From: Diacronema lutheri
Lineage: Eukaryota > Haptophyta > Pavlovophyceae > Pavlovales > Pavlovaceae
DNA: 64,000 bases
Assembly: GCA_019448385.1 (NCBI GenBank)
Contig: JAGTXO010000048.1
Span: forward strand, 1 to 64,000
Reading direction: 5' to 3'
Shown here: piece after piece, positions 24,701 through 33,449 of the stretch
How the letters are laid out: each line of letters opens with the position of its first letter
Numbering within the stretch: the stretch's first letter is position 1
The notes under the pieces: generated by a model
The model's input: only the letters and a program-made list of their open reading frames with translations
Database searches by the model: none
Told to the model about the DNA's origin: nothing
Translations under genes and position numbers: made by a program

Positions 24701-27552
24701 GGATCGCCGGCGGCCGGCGGCTCGGCGCGCTGCGGCGTGCCGTTTGCTCCGCGCGCGGCCGTCCCGGGGGAGATGGCCGCGATGGCGCCGCCAGCCGCGC
24801 CGCGCGCCAGCCACGCGCATAGGCTGCCGACGAGCTCGCCGAGACCCCCGACGGTCGCCGCGGCGGCGAGTGCGCCGGGCTTGCCGGCCGACAGCGGCTC
24901 GCGAGCGTCGTCGTCGCAGCCGCCGGCACCCGTCTTGGCGAGTGCGTCGCGCTCGCCCTCGACGCCCGCCACGACCGCCGCCCCTCCGTCGTCCGCCGCG
25001 CCGGCCGCGCGCGCGGCCGGGCGCAGAGGAGGCGTGCCGGTGCAGCCGTCGCCGCTCGTCTTCGCCGTTTCCTCCACTTTGGTCACTTCGTCGCCACCTG
25101 CGCCATCTCCGACGCCGGGGCCCTTGGTCACGCTTGCCGCCATGCGCGCCGTGCCCGCCGGCCAGCCCGCCGACTGCTCGAGCGCGGCGGCGAGCGGCGC
25201 GACGCGCGTCGACTCGGGCGCGCTCTCGTCATCGGGCTCGAGCGCGTTGTGCAGGCGCGCGAGCGCGCGCTCGACGGCCGCGGCGCCACTGCCGGGGGCG
25301 CGGCTCGCCGCGCGCACCGCGCGCCGCCAGGCCGGCGCGAACATGAGCGCCGGCTCGAGCGCCGCGAGCGCGCGCGCCTCGCGCGCGTCGCTCGCGCCGA
25401 GGCGCGGCGGCACGCGCGCGGCTCCGCGCGGCGCGGTGCCTCGGAAGCGTGGGCTCAGCGTGTAGGCGAGGTGCTGCGGCACGCCGCGCGCCTCCGCGCG
25501 CGCGCGTCCGTCCTCGACCTCGCGCCGCGCCTTCGCGATCGCCGGCGTGGCGCGCGCGAGCCAGTCGGGGTCGGCGGGCAGGTGGATCACGACGAGAATC
25601 GGCGCCCAGTCCAGCCGCGGGTTCTTGTGACGGTCGGGCACGACCCACACGAGCAGCACCGTGCCCTCCGCGCCGCACGCCGCCTCGTAGATCCTGGGCT
25701 GCGAGCGCCAATCGGGCCTGACGCGCAGCGCCCGCGCGTGGTCGATGGCGGCGGCGCGGTCGCCATTGAAGTGAACCGTCGTCACCTCGCCGATGACGGA
25801 CCGGCCGGACCGCCAGCAGAACACCGCGTCCGCCGACCCGCCGGCGATGGCCGCGAGCGATTCGGGCGCGGCGAGCCGCGGCAAGCCCTCGAAGGCGGCA
25901 AAGTCCTCGTGCGCATTGTACACGCCGCCCCAGCCGTCGTGCGCGTACGCGCGCGCGGCCGCTCGTACCGCGCGCGGCTGGTTCTCCACGCCCGACGTCA
26001 TGTGCCATGTCGTCCCCGCGAAGCCGGGCTCGCCCAGCTCGGCCCGCACGACGGTACCGTACCCCGCGCCCTGCGTCGGGGCGGCGAGGTGGTGCATGCC
26101 CGCGCCGGTCACGCCCTCCGTGCGCTGCCGCGTGACGATCGTGCCCGTCGCGTGCGCGAAAAGCGTGTCGACCACGGCGGGCGCGCGCCCGCTGTTCGCC
26201 CGTAGCCGCGCCCTGCCCGCTTTTAGCTGCTCGGGGTCCTTGGCGTCGTACACGCGCGCGTCCGCGTCGCCCTCATCAGGCGCAGTGTAGACGCAGCGGC
26301 GTTCGAGCGGCGCCGAGCCACCGCCGTCCGCCGCCGCCGGCGAGGTTGGCGCCGCGCCCGCCGCCACCGCGCTCGTCGCCGCCGTGCCCGTCGCCACCGC
26401 CGCAGCCGCCGCGCCCGCGGGGTCGTCGTCCCCGTCCTCCGCGCCCTCCCCGTCGTCAGCGGTGGTGGCGTCGCCATCGTCCCCGTCGCCCTCGCCCCCG
26501 CCGAGGCTGCTGAATGGTCGGGGCCCCCACGCCGAGGCGGCGCGCCGCTGCGGCGCACGCGGCGGTGGCGCTCGCGACGGCGGCCTTGGCGCCGCCGCGC
26601 CGCGCGGCCTGGCCGCCGTCGACAGCGCGCGGCCTGCAGCGCCCGTGAGCGCGTCGAGCGCGGCCGTGCGTGCGATGCGGTCGTCGGGCGCGCGCAGCGC
26701 CGCCTCGACGGCCTGCAGCAGCCCGTCGGGCGCGGATCCGCCGACACTGGCATCGCACGCCTCGGCGAGCCGCGCGGCCTCGGCGAGCCGCGCGGCCTCG
26801 CGGGTGAACGGGCCGAAGCGCCTGGCGCGGTCGCCGAGCAGAGCGCCGATGGCGGCGCGGAGCGTGCGCGCGCGGGTCTCCTCGTACGCGGCCGTCGTGA
26901 GGCGCGCGAGGCGCGCGTCCAAAGCCTTCTTGATGTCGACAAGGACACTCGCGCGGCGGCCGTAGAGCGTCGATGCGCTCGCCACGACCTCGGCCGCGAC
27001 TGTTGCCGCGGCGAAGCAACACGCGGCCCCACTCTGCGGGGGCGCCTTGAAGGCATCGATGGGCGGCGCTGTTCTGCCGATGCGCTGCGCAAGCTTCTTG
27101 ATGAGCACGCCGGCCGCCGTGGCGTACGCCGATTCGCCGTTGCCCAAGGTGCGCGAATCGGCGAGCAGGGCGAGCGCGGCGCCGGGCGGCGCGCCGCGCT
27201 GCGCGGGCGGCGCGAGGAGCAGGTACGCCGCCGTCCAGTGCACGAGGCCGCTGGACGCGCGGAGGCAGAGCGGTAGCACGACCACGAGCACCTGCCCAAA
27301 CCGGTCCGCATCCGCGCATGCTTTGCGCAGGTTGCGCAGCGCCACCTTGAGCGCATGCTGCGAGCACCCCGTGTCGCCCACCCTAACCCTGCTCGTGCCG
27401 AAATCCGCGTAACGCAGCAGGGCGATGAGGCAAGTGGATGGGACCACGTGGGGGTGGGTATCTCCCGGCGACAGAATGGTGCTGAGGGCCAGCGAGAAAC
27501 TGTCCGAGCCGCCCCGCCCGCCGGGCAAAGCGTCCTTCACGGAGTCCTCCAT
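18251..27552 (-). CDS. Giant multidomain protein, upstream part: two Ulp1/C48-like protease folds and a nuclease-like domain
   Basis: Starts at ATG 27552. Exons are 27552-23878, 23744-21433 and 21365 to about 18251; the introns (23745-23877 phase 0, 21366-21432 phase 2) are GT-AG with matching phases. Residues 100-180 look like an Ulp1/C48 peptidase: His105 (LVHWTAAYLLL), Asp132 (LLADSRTL), then Gln173 and Cys178/179 (QSGAACCF). Near 26000-25500 a segment with AVFCWRSGRSVIGEVTTV resembles a PD-(D/E)XK nuclease core. A membrane-like helix (VATVALGGAVFAGMSALVVA) lies near 24260. Exon 2 is Ala/Arg-rich with a Cys-Gly-rich patch. Exon 3 carries a 57-base repeat tract, a second C48-like fold near 19360-19080 (SGHFTALRL, AVLVDTL, QRGATCGLAIV) and a long Ala run. 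No known full-length relative is recognised. How this part joins the downstream part near 18.2 kb is not resolved. Confidence 0.55.
18630..18730 (-). repeat. GGC/GCC trinucleotide run encoding poly-alanine
   Basis: About 30 tandem GGC units on the plus strand, read as a long alanine run in the giant minus-strand frame. Ala/Pro-rich text continues to about 18900. Such runs change length easily and are hard to assemble. Confidence 0.9.
19806..20655 (-). repeat. Coding tandem repeat, 57-base (19-residue) unit with higher-order order
   Basis: About 15 units inside the giant minus-strand frame, each encoding a 19-residue Ala-rich module such as APLVAPAFASAPATDGVFP or APLAAPAVASAPAAAGVSS. Unit types recur as blocks: the GVSS-ending type returns after four and then five units (228 and 285 bases), so blocks were duplicated as well as single units. 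Every unit keeps the frame. The upstream units (toward 20650) are more diverged than the downstream ones, so the downstream blocks look younger. The role may be a flexible spacer between protein domains. Confidence 0.9.
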
Positions 27553-29454
27553 CTGCAGACTGTGGGCACGTCAGTGTCCGGATGGCGGCCCGGATGATAC
27601 TTGGGAGAATTTACATGATGCCCTGGAGAATGCCCCGCTCTCCCACAACCAGGACCCGCCAGCGCGCCGAGCCTACTCGTTTGCCCGCGCCGCCTCTCTT
27701 TGCGCGCCCGAGCGCGGCCTCCGAGCGCGGCCAACGTCCTCCGGGGGCGTGCATCGTGGCTGCTCGGAGGGGCTGCGACGCGGCGAAAGCTCGCTGCGCG
27801 GCCGCAACGTGAGCGCGCGCGCGCGGCCGCGCGCCGGCCTGCGCTGCTCTGCACGGCCGCGCGCCGGCCTGCGCAGCCTCGTCGCGCAGCGTGAGCGCGA
27901 GCGCGCGCGAGGTGAGCTCGGCGGATGGGTGCGCGGCGGCGTTGGCGGCGGGTGCGGCGGCAGGCTGGGCGGCGGGTTTGGACGGAGAGTGTCGGGGAAG
28001 AACGGGGCGCATCCTGGCTGGGAGTTGGACGGCGCCCACCACGCGCTGGCGGATCCTGGTTGCCACCACCACCCCCCCCCCCCCCCGGAGACGAGGACCA
28101 GGGGCATGGCCGACTCGCTGCGCCGCACAGCGCGCGGCGCGCGGCATGCTGCGCGACCTCAAGCACATCCAGCCGCGCTCCGCCCACGCAACGCGCGCAA
28201 TGCCGCGTTGCACTGCAGGTGTGCACGTGCGGCTCTCACGCGCACTGTGTTGCACGAACGGCATCACGCCACCGAGCTGCGTCCGGACCACGCGCCGCGC
28301 GCAGGCGACCACACAGGGGCGCGCCGCGCCGCGCGTGCGCGCCCTCGCAACCGTTGCAGCACGCTCTGCCGTGCACTGCGCCGAGCCGCCGCGCGCTGTG
28401 CGCGTGCATGCAGGGCGCACGCGTGCGACGAAGCGCGCGCGCGGCGAGGCGCGCGGGCGGCTCGCTGCGCGGGCGGCAACGCGCCCAGCTGCGCCCAGGC
28501 CAGGCGCGCGCCCGCGAGTGCCACCGGGACGCACTGCCCCCGCCGGGGTCGCCGCGCGCTCTGTGTGTGCGCTCGCGCGCTGCGAGCGCGGCGGAACGTT
28601 CGTGCATGGCGCGAAGAGCGCGGCACCCGAAGACGGCTGCCCCGAGCCCGCGCCGGGTGGCAGCGAGCGGCGGCACCTCCTCGGCGAGCCCGCCCCGCGC
28701 CTTCCCCTCCACGTGGCGTTTTGAGGCAGACGGACACGCGCCCACACTGCGACTGGGCACGCTGCTCGAGGCAGACACGCACCCAACGCGCGCGCACCAC
28801 GCGCCCGCGTCGGCGGGCCGGTGTGAACGAGCGAGAGCTCGGTGTCGCCAACGGGGGCACGGGCGCGACTTCGGTCCGCCTCTCGACGGACGCAGGCGAC
28901 GCTGCCGGGAACTTCCCCGACGCCTGCACATCCAGGGCTTCGAGGTACAGAGCTGGGCAACAGTGCCGCTCGTCACCGATGAGGCGGCCAAGCTCGCTAT
29001 CCTTGCTGCCCTCGGCTCCACCAAACAGCCGGGCGACCCAACGGTTCGTGATCGCCTGGCCGCCAGGTGCGAACCGCGCCCGTGCAAGCGCTTCACCCGC
29101 ATTCTCCGCCCCGCTGCGGACGTCCGCCTGCCGGCCGCGAACACGGCCGGTGCGCGTTGCCGCCTGGCCCAACACGAAAACCCGCCCGCCCCCGAGGCCG
29201 CAGGTCCTACCTGCCCAAGCGCAGCCCAACGGCACGCAGACAGCCCGCCTTGGCAACCGACTCGTGCGCGAGCGCTCCGCCCTCCACAAGAGCCTGCCCC
29301 ACGCCACCGCCGACGCGGAGCCAGCGCAGCCGACGCCCCTCCGCGACGCTCGCGCCGCAAGGCGCAAGGGCCCCGGCGAGACGGCGTCAACCAAGCCCGC
29401 CGCTGGCACAGCGCCGGCACCCGGAGCCCACCCCAAGCCCCCGCGCACGCCTCG

Positions 29455-29485
<31 letters not shown>

Positions 29486-30268
29486 ATCGGCGGACCGATT
29501 GCGTTTTGGTGCGCCAGGCTCAATGCGCCATCGCAGTGGCGGGCCCGCAGACGCAGACGCTGACATGCCCAACGCTGGGCACTGAGGCCGCAGGCCGGCC
29601 CTCCTGGACCTGGCGGGCGAGCTGCCCGCGCAGCGGCCACGCGAGCCTCGCACTGACCGTGGCGGTCGCTGCCACCGTGATAGCTGCGGGTGCGGCGGCC
29701 TTGGCCCCAACCCCATCATCCGTCTTCATCCCCGCCCTGCTCGCGCTCGCGGCCTACGTCGGCAATCCCTGCACCGGGATCCGCCCCGCGAAGTCCACAC
29801 AAGACTTATCCGTGCTGCACGCCAGCCGCGCGCGCCGACGCGCGCCGCTCCCACACGCTCACCTCCGTTTCCGCGGGCGGCCCAACGCCCCCCCCCCCCC
29901 CCCCCCTCCCCCCCCCCCCCCCCCCCCCCCGGCAGGCGGCCATCGAGCCGCATTAGCACACCCGCCCGGGGCCTCCCGCCGCACCCGCAGCGGCTCGGCG
30001 CCTTGAATCCTCCCGTCCCCCGGGGTGAGGCCTTCAACCCGGGCCCAGCGCGCTCCGACTGCCTCACGCGCGCCAGCGCCAACCTCGGCGGCATGGTAGA
30101 CCCCGAGCGAAAAGCCGCACTTCTCGCCGTCCTCGTCAGGCGCAAGTACGTTATCCTGCTCCTACTGCCGACGCGGCTCCCGCGCGCGCGGACTACTACG
30201 CCGGGCAGATCGCCGCAGACGCACGTGAGTGCACACGTGCGGACAAGGCGCACACGCTCGACGTCCAG
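27553..30268 (+). other. No confident gene; coding-like pieces and candidate exons between long poly-C tracts
   Basis: The region has no long coherent gene. Plus-strand pieces with natural composition are GFEVQSWATVPLVTDEAAKL near 28940-29000, a hydrophobic exon candidate at about 29519-29807 (LALTVAVAATVIAAGAAAL), and a piece at 29936 to about 30145 (LGGMVDPERKAALLAVLVRR). The last two are each preceded by a very long C tract and an AG, as a 3' splice site would be. A candidate donor GTACGT follows near 30146. I cannot chain these into a gene. The 14 bases CCGGAGACGAGGAC occur both at 28085 beside the C tract and at 30524. Confidence 0.3.
29455..29930 (+). repeat. Very long poly-C tracts (representative pair)
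   Basis: C30 at 29455-29484, and C19-T-C23 at 29888-29930. Related tracts lie at 28072-28086 (C15), 30492-30513 (G22 after a TG repeat from 30473) and 32859-32882 (G24). The 30.5 kb tract lies inside a well-phased minus-strand intron, where it reads as poly-C upstream of the acceptor, so at least one is a polypyrimidine tract. Exact lengths may be unreliable. Confidence 0.85.
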
Positions 30269-30477
30269 TTAGCGCACGTGCACGTGCGCGCCACTGGTCA
30301 CATTTGAGCGTCCGTGCTCGCCCACAGCGTCGCCATCCACAAGATGCGCGCTGGAGCCATCCAAGCAGGGCTCTGCCTGCTCGGCTTCCGCAAGGCAATT
30401 TGGGCCGCGGACAGCGGACAGCGGACGGCGTGCGCGTGCGAGGTGCGAAAGGAGGAAGAAGGTAGGGAGAGTTGTGT

Positions 30478-30508
<31 letters not shown>

Positions 30509-31942
30509 GGGGGCACAGCGGCCGCCGGAGACGAGGACGCACTCACCGCTGTTGGCAATGCGCGCGTCACGGAGACAACTTGGCGGGCCTCGCACGCAGC
30601 TGGGCCGATCGCCGCCGTAGAGATGTCTGCAGCCGTCTCCGCGATGCCGATCGTCGCATCTGTTGGCACCGCTGCCATCTGCCGCACCCGCGGCCAGGCT
30701 GCCGGCAAGGTCGGCGCGTCGGGCTCCGAGCTCGGCCACGCAGGCGATGCGGCCGACGGCGGTGACGCTGAGCCCAGCGCCGGGTCCAACGGCTCCACGT
30801 CGAGCCGGCTGTGAACGAGCATGCTCGCACCACTTGCCCACGCCAGCGCGTCGGACTCAGGCACGTTGTAGATCTGCGCGGGCAACGCGCGTGCGTGCGG
30901 CAGGCGCGCGCGCGAGCTTTCAGGCCACGCGCGCGTGCCGCGCGGGAGGACGGGGCGGTCGCGGCTGCGCTCGACCGCCGGTCGCGGCACCGAGCGACCG
31001 TGCGCGCCGCCGCACGTTGTAGTCGTCGCACGGAAACCAAGCCTCGTTGCGGAGCACGATGGCGACAAGGTGCCCGCTCATCGGCCCCTCGCCCACGTGC
31101 ACCACGCCGGCGACGGGGAGGTGGTCGCGCCCGCCGAGCAGCAGCCGCGGCGCGCACACGAGCGCGCGGTTGTTCTTGCACTGCGAGCCATTGCCGCGCG
31201 TCGTGCGCGGCGCCTCGACAGCAATGCTGGCTGGCGTGAGCACGCCCGAGTGGCCCGCGTTCGTGTGGCGATCCCGCGGCGGCCCAGCGGCGCCCCCCAG
31301 AGCGTGTGCAAGCGCGCGCGCCGCATCGCCGCCGACGCTGACGAGTACGGCGATGCCCTCGCCGGCCTCTGAAGGCACGGCGATCTGCTCGAGCACTGGC
31401 CCGACGCGTGTGTCGGCTTCAAAGGCCGCAGCGAGCCCGGGCACTCGGCCGAGCAGCAACCGGAAGAACTCAGCGGCATCCTGCGGCGTCCTTCGCGCGC
31501 CACGGCCCGAGATGACGTCGATGACGGACACAAGACACAGCCGTGTCGGCGCCCTGGTGTCCTCGATCAGCGTGCCAAAGTCCCGAAAACGCGCCCTCTC
31601 GACGCTGTTGGCACGGCGCGAAGCGGAGCGAAGCATCGCACGGAGCATGTTCAGGGCGAAGAGCGATTGCATAAGGACGGTCGTGTAGCACGCGCTGCCC
31701 TCGTTTTTCGCGCCTGCGCCGCGCCGCGCAGCGCCGGGTGTGCGGGGTGCGCACGCACGGTTTGCGGCGGGATGGAGGGAGGCTGGCTGGGCGCGCGCCG
31801 AGCCCGGCAAGCCGTGCAGGCGCTCACCACGCGGCACGCCGGGCACTCTCACCGGCCACATCGGGCCGTCAAACGCGTCTTCCACAGGCTGCCGACCGAC
31901 GACGTAAAACTTGCTCAAGGCGCCGCGCCGTGCACGCGCCAT
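30269..31942 (-). CDS. Ubiquitin-specific protease-like (peptidase C19)
   Basis: Four exons read cleanly: 31942-31828, 31713-31016, 30873-30547 and 30376-30269, for 415 residues. Introns are 114, 142 and 170 bases, GT-AG, phases 1, 0 and 0; the last has a GTGAGT donor and a poly-C/CA tract. The Cys box is NEGSACYTTVLMQSLFAL. PQDAAEFFRLLLGRV matches the usual DAxEF segment. The His box is VHVGEGPMSGHLVAIVL, followed by WFPCDDYN with the catalytic Asp. SGASMLVHSRL matches the end of the USP fold. Such enzymes remove ubiquitin or related modifiers from proteins. It is short for the family and lacks a clear Cys4 zinc site. The frames are intact, unlike the neighbours on both sides, so it is probably a functional gene. 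The ATG used is the nearest in-frame one; an upstream exon is possible. Confidence 0.7.
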
Positions 31943-33449
31943 GCGCGCGCTGTTGCGGGCTGCGCAGCAGGGACGACGGGGGAATTGGCGAGCGAGGGTT
32001 GGGCGCAGATCAGCGTGGTGGCGCGGCAAGACGAGCGCGCGCCGGGCGCCTGGCGCGGAGGCGCCCCGCGCGAGGACGCGAGCCGCTTCTCGCACCGGAC
32101 GGGCGCCCACGCGCAAGCCGGCTTTCGAGGGCTGGTGGATGGTGGCAGATGCCGAAACGGACACATGGAATGATGCGTCGGCGGCGCGAGCGCGGGACGA
32201 TCTTGCCCGGGCAATTTTGCGCACGCTGCCAGCGCGCGTATGCGTGCGCATGCAGCGGGCGGCGCGCACGTTGCGCGTGACGGGGCGCCGAGCGGCACAC
32301 CGGCGGGGACGCGCTCGCCGCTGCCGTGGCATCGTACGCTGCCTGCGTGCTGGCCCGCACGCACGTTGCCGGCGCGAGGGGACGGCGAGTGCGCCTCGGC
32401 CGAACAGGCGCGAACGTTACGCCCGAGCGCGTGGCCGGGCCCCGCCGACTGCACGCAGCGCCGGCCCAGGCGCGCATCCGCCCGACGCGGATTTGGACGA
32501 CGCATCGACCGGCACGCCGAGCGTCTGCGCCCGCCTCGCGGCCGGTCGCGCCGGCCCCTCTTCGGCCCGAGGCCGCACGTCCGCCGCGCGCCGCTTTGGC
32601 GCGCGGCGCGGCGCTCCCGGAACGCGCATGGCACACGCGCGGTGCGCGGGCACGCCCGCAACGCGCCATTCCAGCGCGAGCAGTTCGGCAAGCTTGCAGC
32701 GCGCGAGCAGCCGGGCATGTGCCGCGGAAACACAGTTCGCTGTGTGCGCCGGCCGCGACGACACGGCGTAGCGGCGCGAGGCTGGCCGCCGGGGCCACGG
32801 GCGTACTGCCGTGGCGCGACGCCATGGTATGAGCATTAAATTCATCGGGGGGTGGGGTGGGGGGGGGGGGGGGGGGGGGGGGCGCGTTGTGCGCACTTGG
32901 CGCGCGAGTAGTGCGAGTTGCGGGCGAGCCTCGTCGCCCACGGAGCCCGCCCCCGGCTCGGCGGCGCGCCGCCTGCTCGCCGGGTCGCGCACCGCCGTCG
33001 CCGCCGCTGCGCACTTGCCCAGCTTGCCGGCAGGCGGCAGGCGGCGGCGACGGCGGCGGCGGCGGCTGCGGCTGCGGCGCGAGCGCGACGCCGGGCGGCG
33101 GCAGCGCCGACGGCACGCGCGCAGCGGCGACCCACGCGGCGGCGGGCAGCGCGCCAGCGTGAGGCCCCTGCGCGCCGGCCGCATTGGCGCCGCCCTGCGC
33201 GCCCTAGAAGGGCGCGCAGGTACGCGGGCCGGTCGCGCGGCGCGCGGTGCTGGCGAGCACCCGACGGCTGCGCGTCGGCGCGAGCGGCGCGGCGGGCGTC
33301 GCGCCGGCGGGTGCTGGCCAGCACCGCGCGCCGGCGGCGCGCCCGCCGCCAGCGCGCCGCCCGCCGCCGGCGCCGCGCGCGCCGTCCGCGCCCGCCGCCA
33401 CCGCGCGCCGCCGCCGCGCATTCGCGCGCGGCGGCGACGGCGGCCGCGG
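31943..33449. other. Non-coding or unassigned GC-rich stretch with hairpins
   Basis: No recognisable gene; the open frames here are of the chance kind expected at this GC content. Two hairpins lie downstream of the helicase remnant: a perfect inverted repeat at 33193-33215 (10-base arms TGCGCGCCCT around AGA) and a longer foldback at about 33236-33331 with 22-base arms differing at one base. A G24 tract lies at 32859-32882, next to a short AT-rich patch (GAGCATTAAATTCATC). Confidence 0.4.

Larger units (their letters stand above)
8092..27552 (-). mobile_element. Large putative mobile element or element-derived locus (proteases, YqaJ exonuclease, chromodomain, Fanzor)
   Basis: Almost 19.5 kb of minus-strand coding sequence with folds typical of mobile DNA: a Fanzor nuclease at the downstream end, a YqaJ-type exonuclease and a chromodomain in the middle, and Ulp1/C48-like cysteine-protease folds upstream. 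Three introns of host size are well phased, so most of it reads through. One join near 18.2 kb and one change of frame inside the Fanzor part are unexplained. I found no terminal repeats, target duplications, transposase, recombinase, capsid or polymerase, so the family and the true ends are open. The edges given are simply those of the coding block. A degenerate virus-like origin is not excluded. Apparent age is low, given how open the frames are. Confidence 0.5.

Noticed and set aside
8092-27552. Polinton or giant-virus insertion
   Set aside because: Protease and exonuclease folds fit, but no polymerase B, integrase, capsid or packaging ATPase was found; left as an unassigned element.
28830-28930. 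VANGGTGATS, a motif common in viral tail fibres
   Set aside because: A ten-residue match with no fibre repeats around it; too little to name a virus part.
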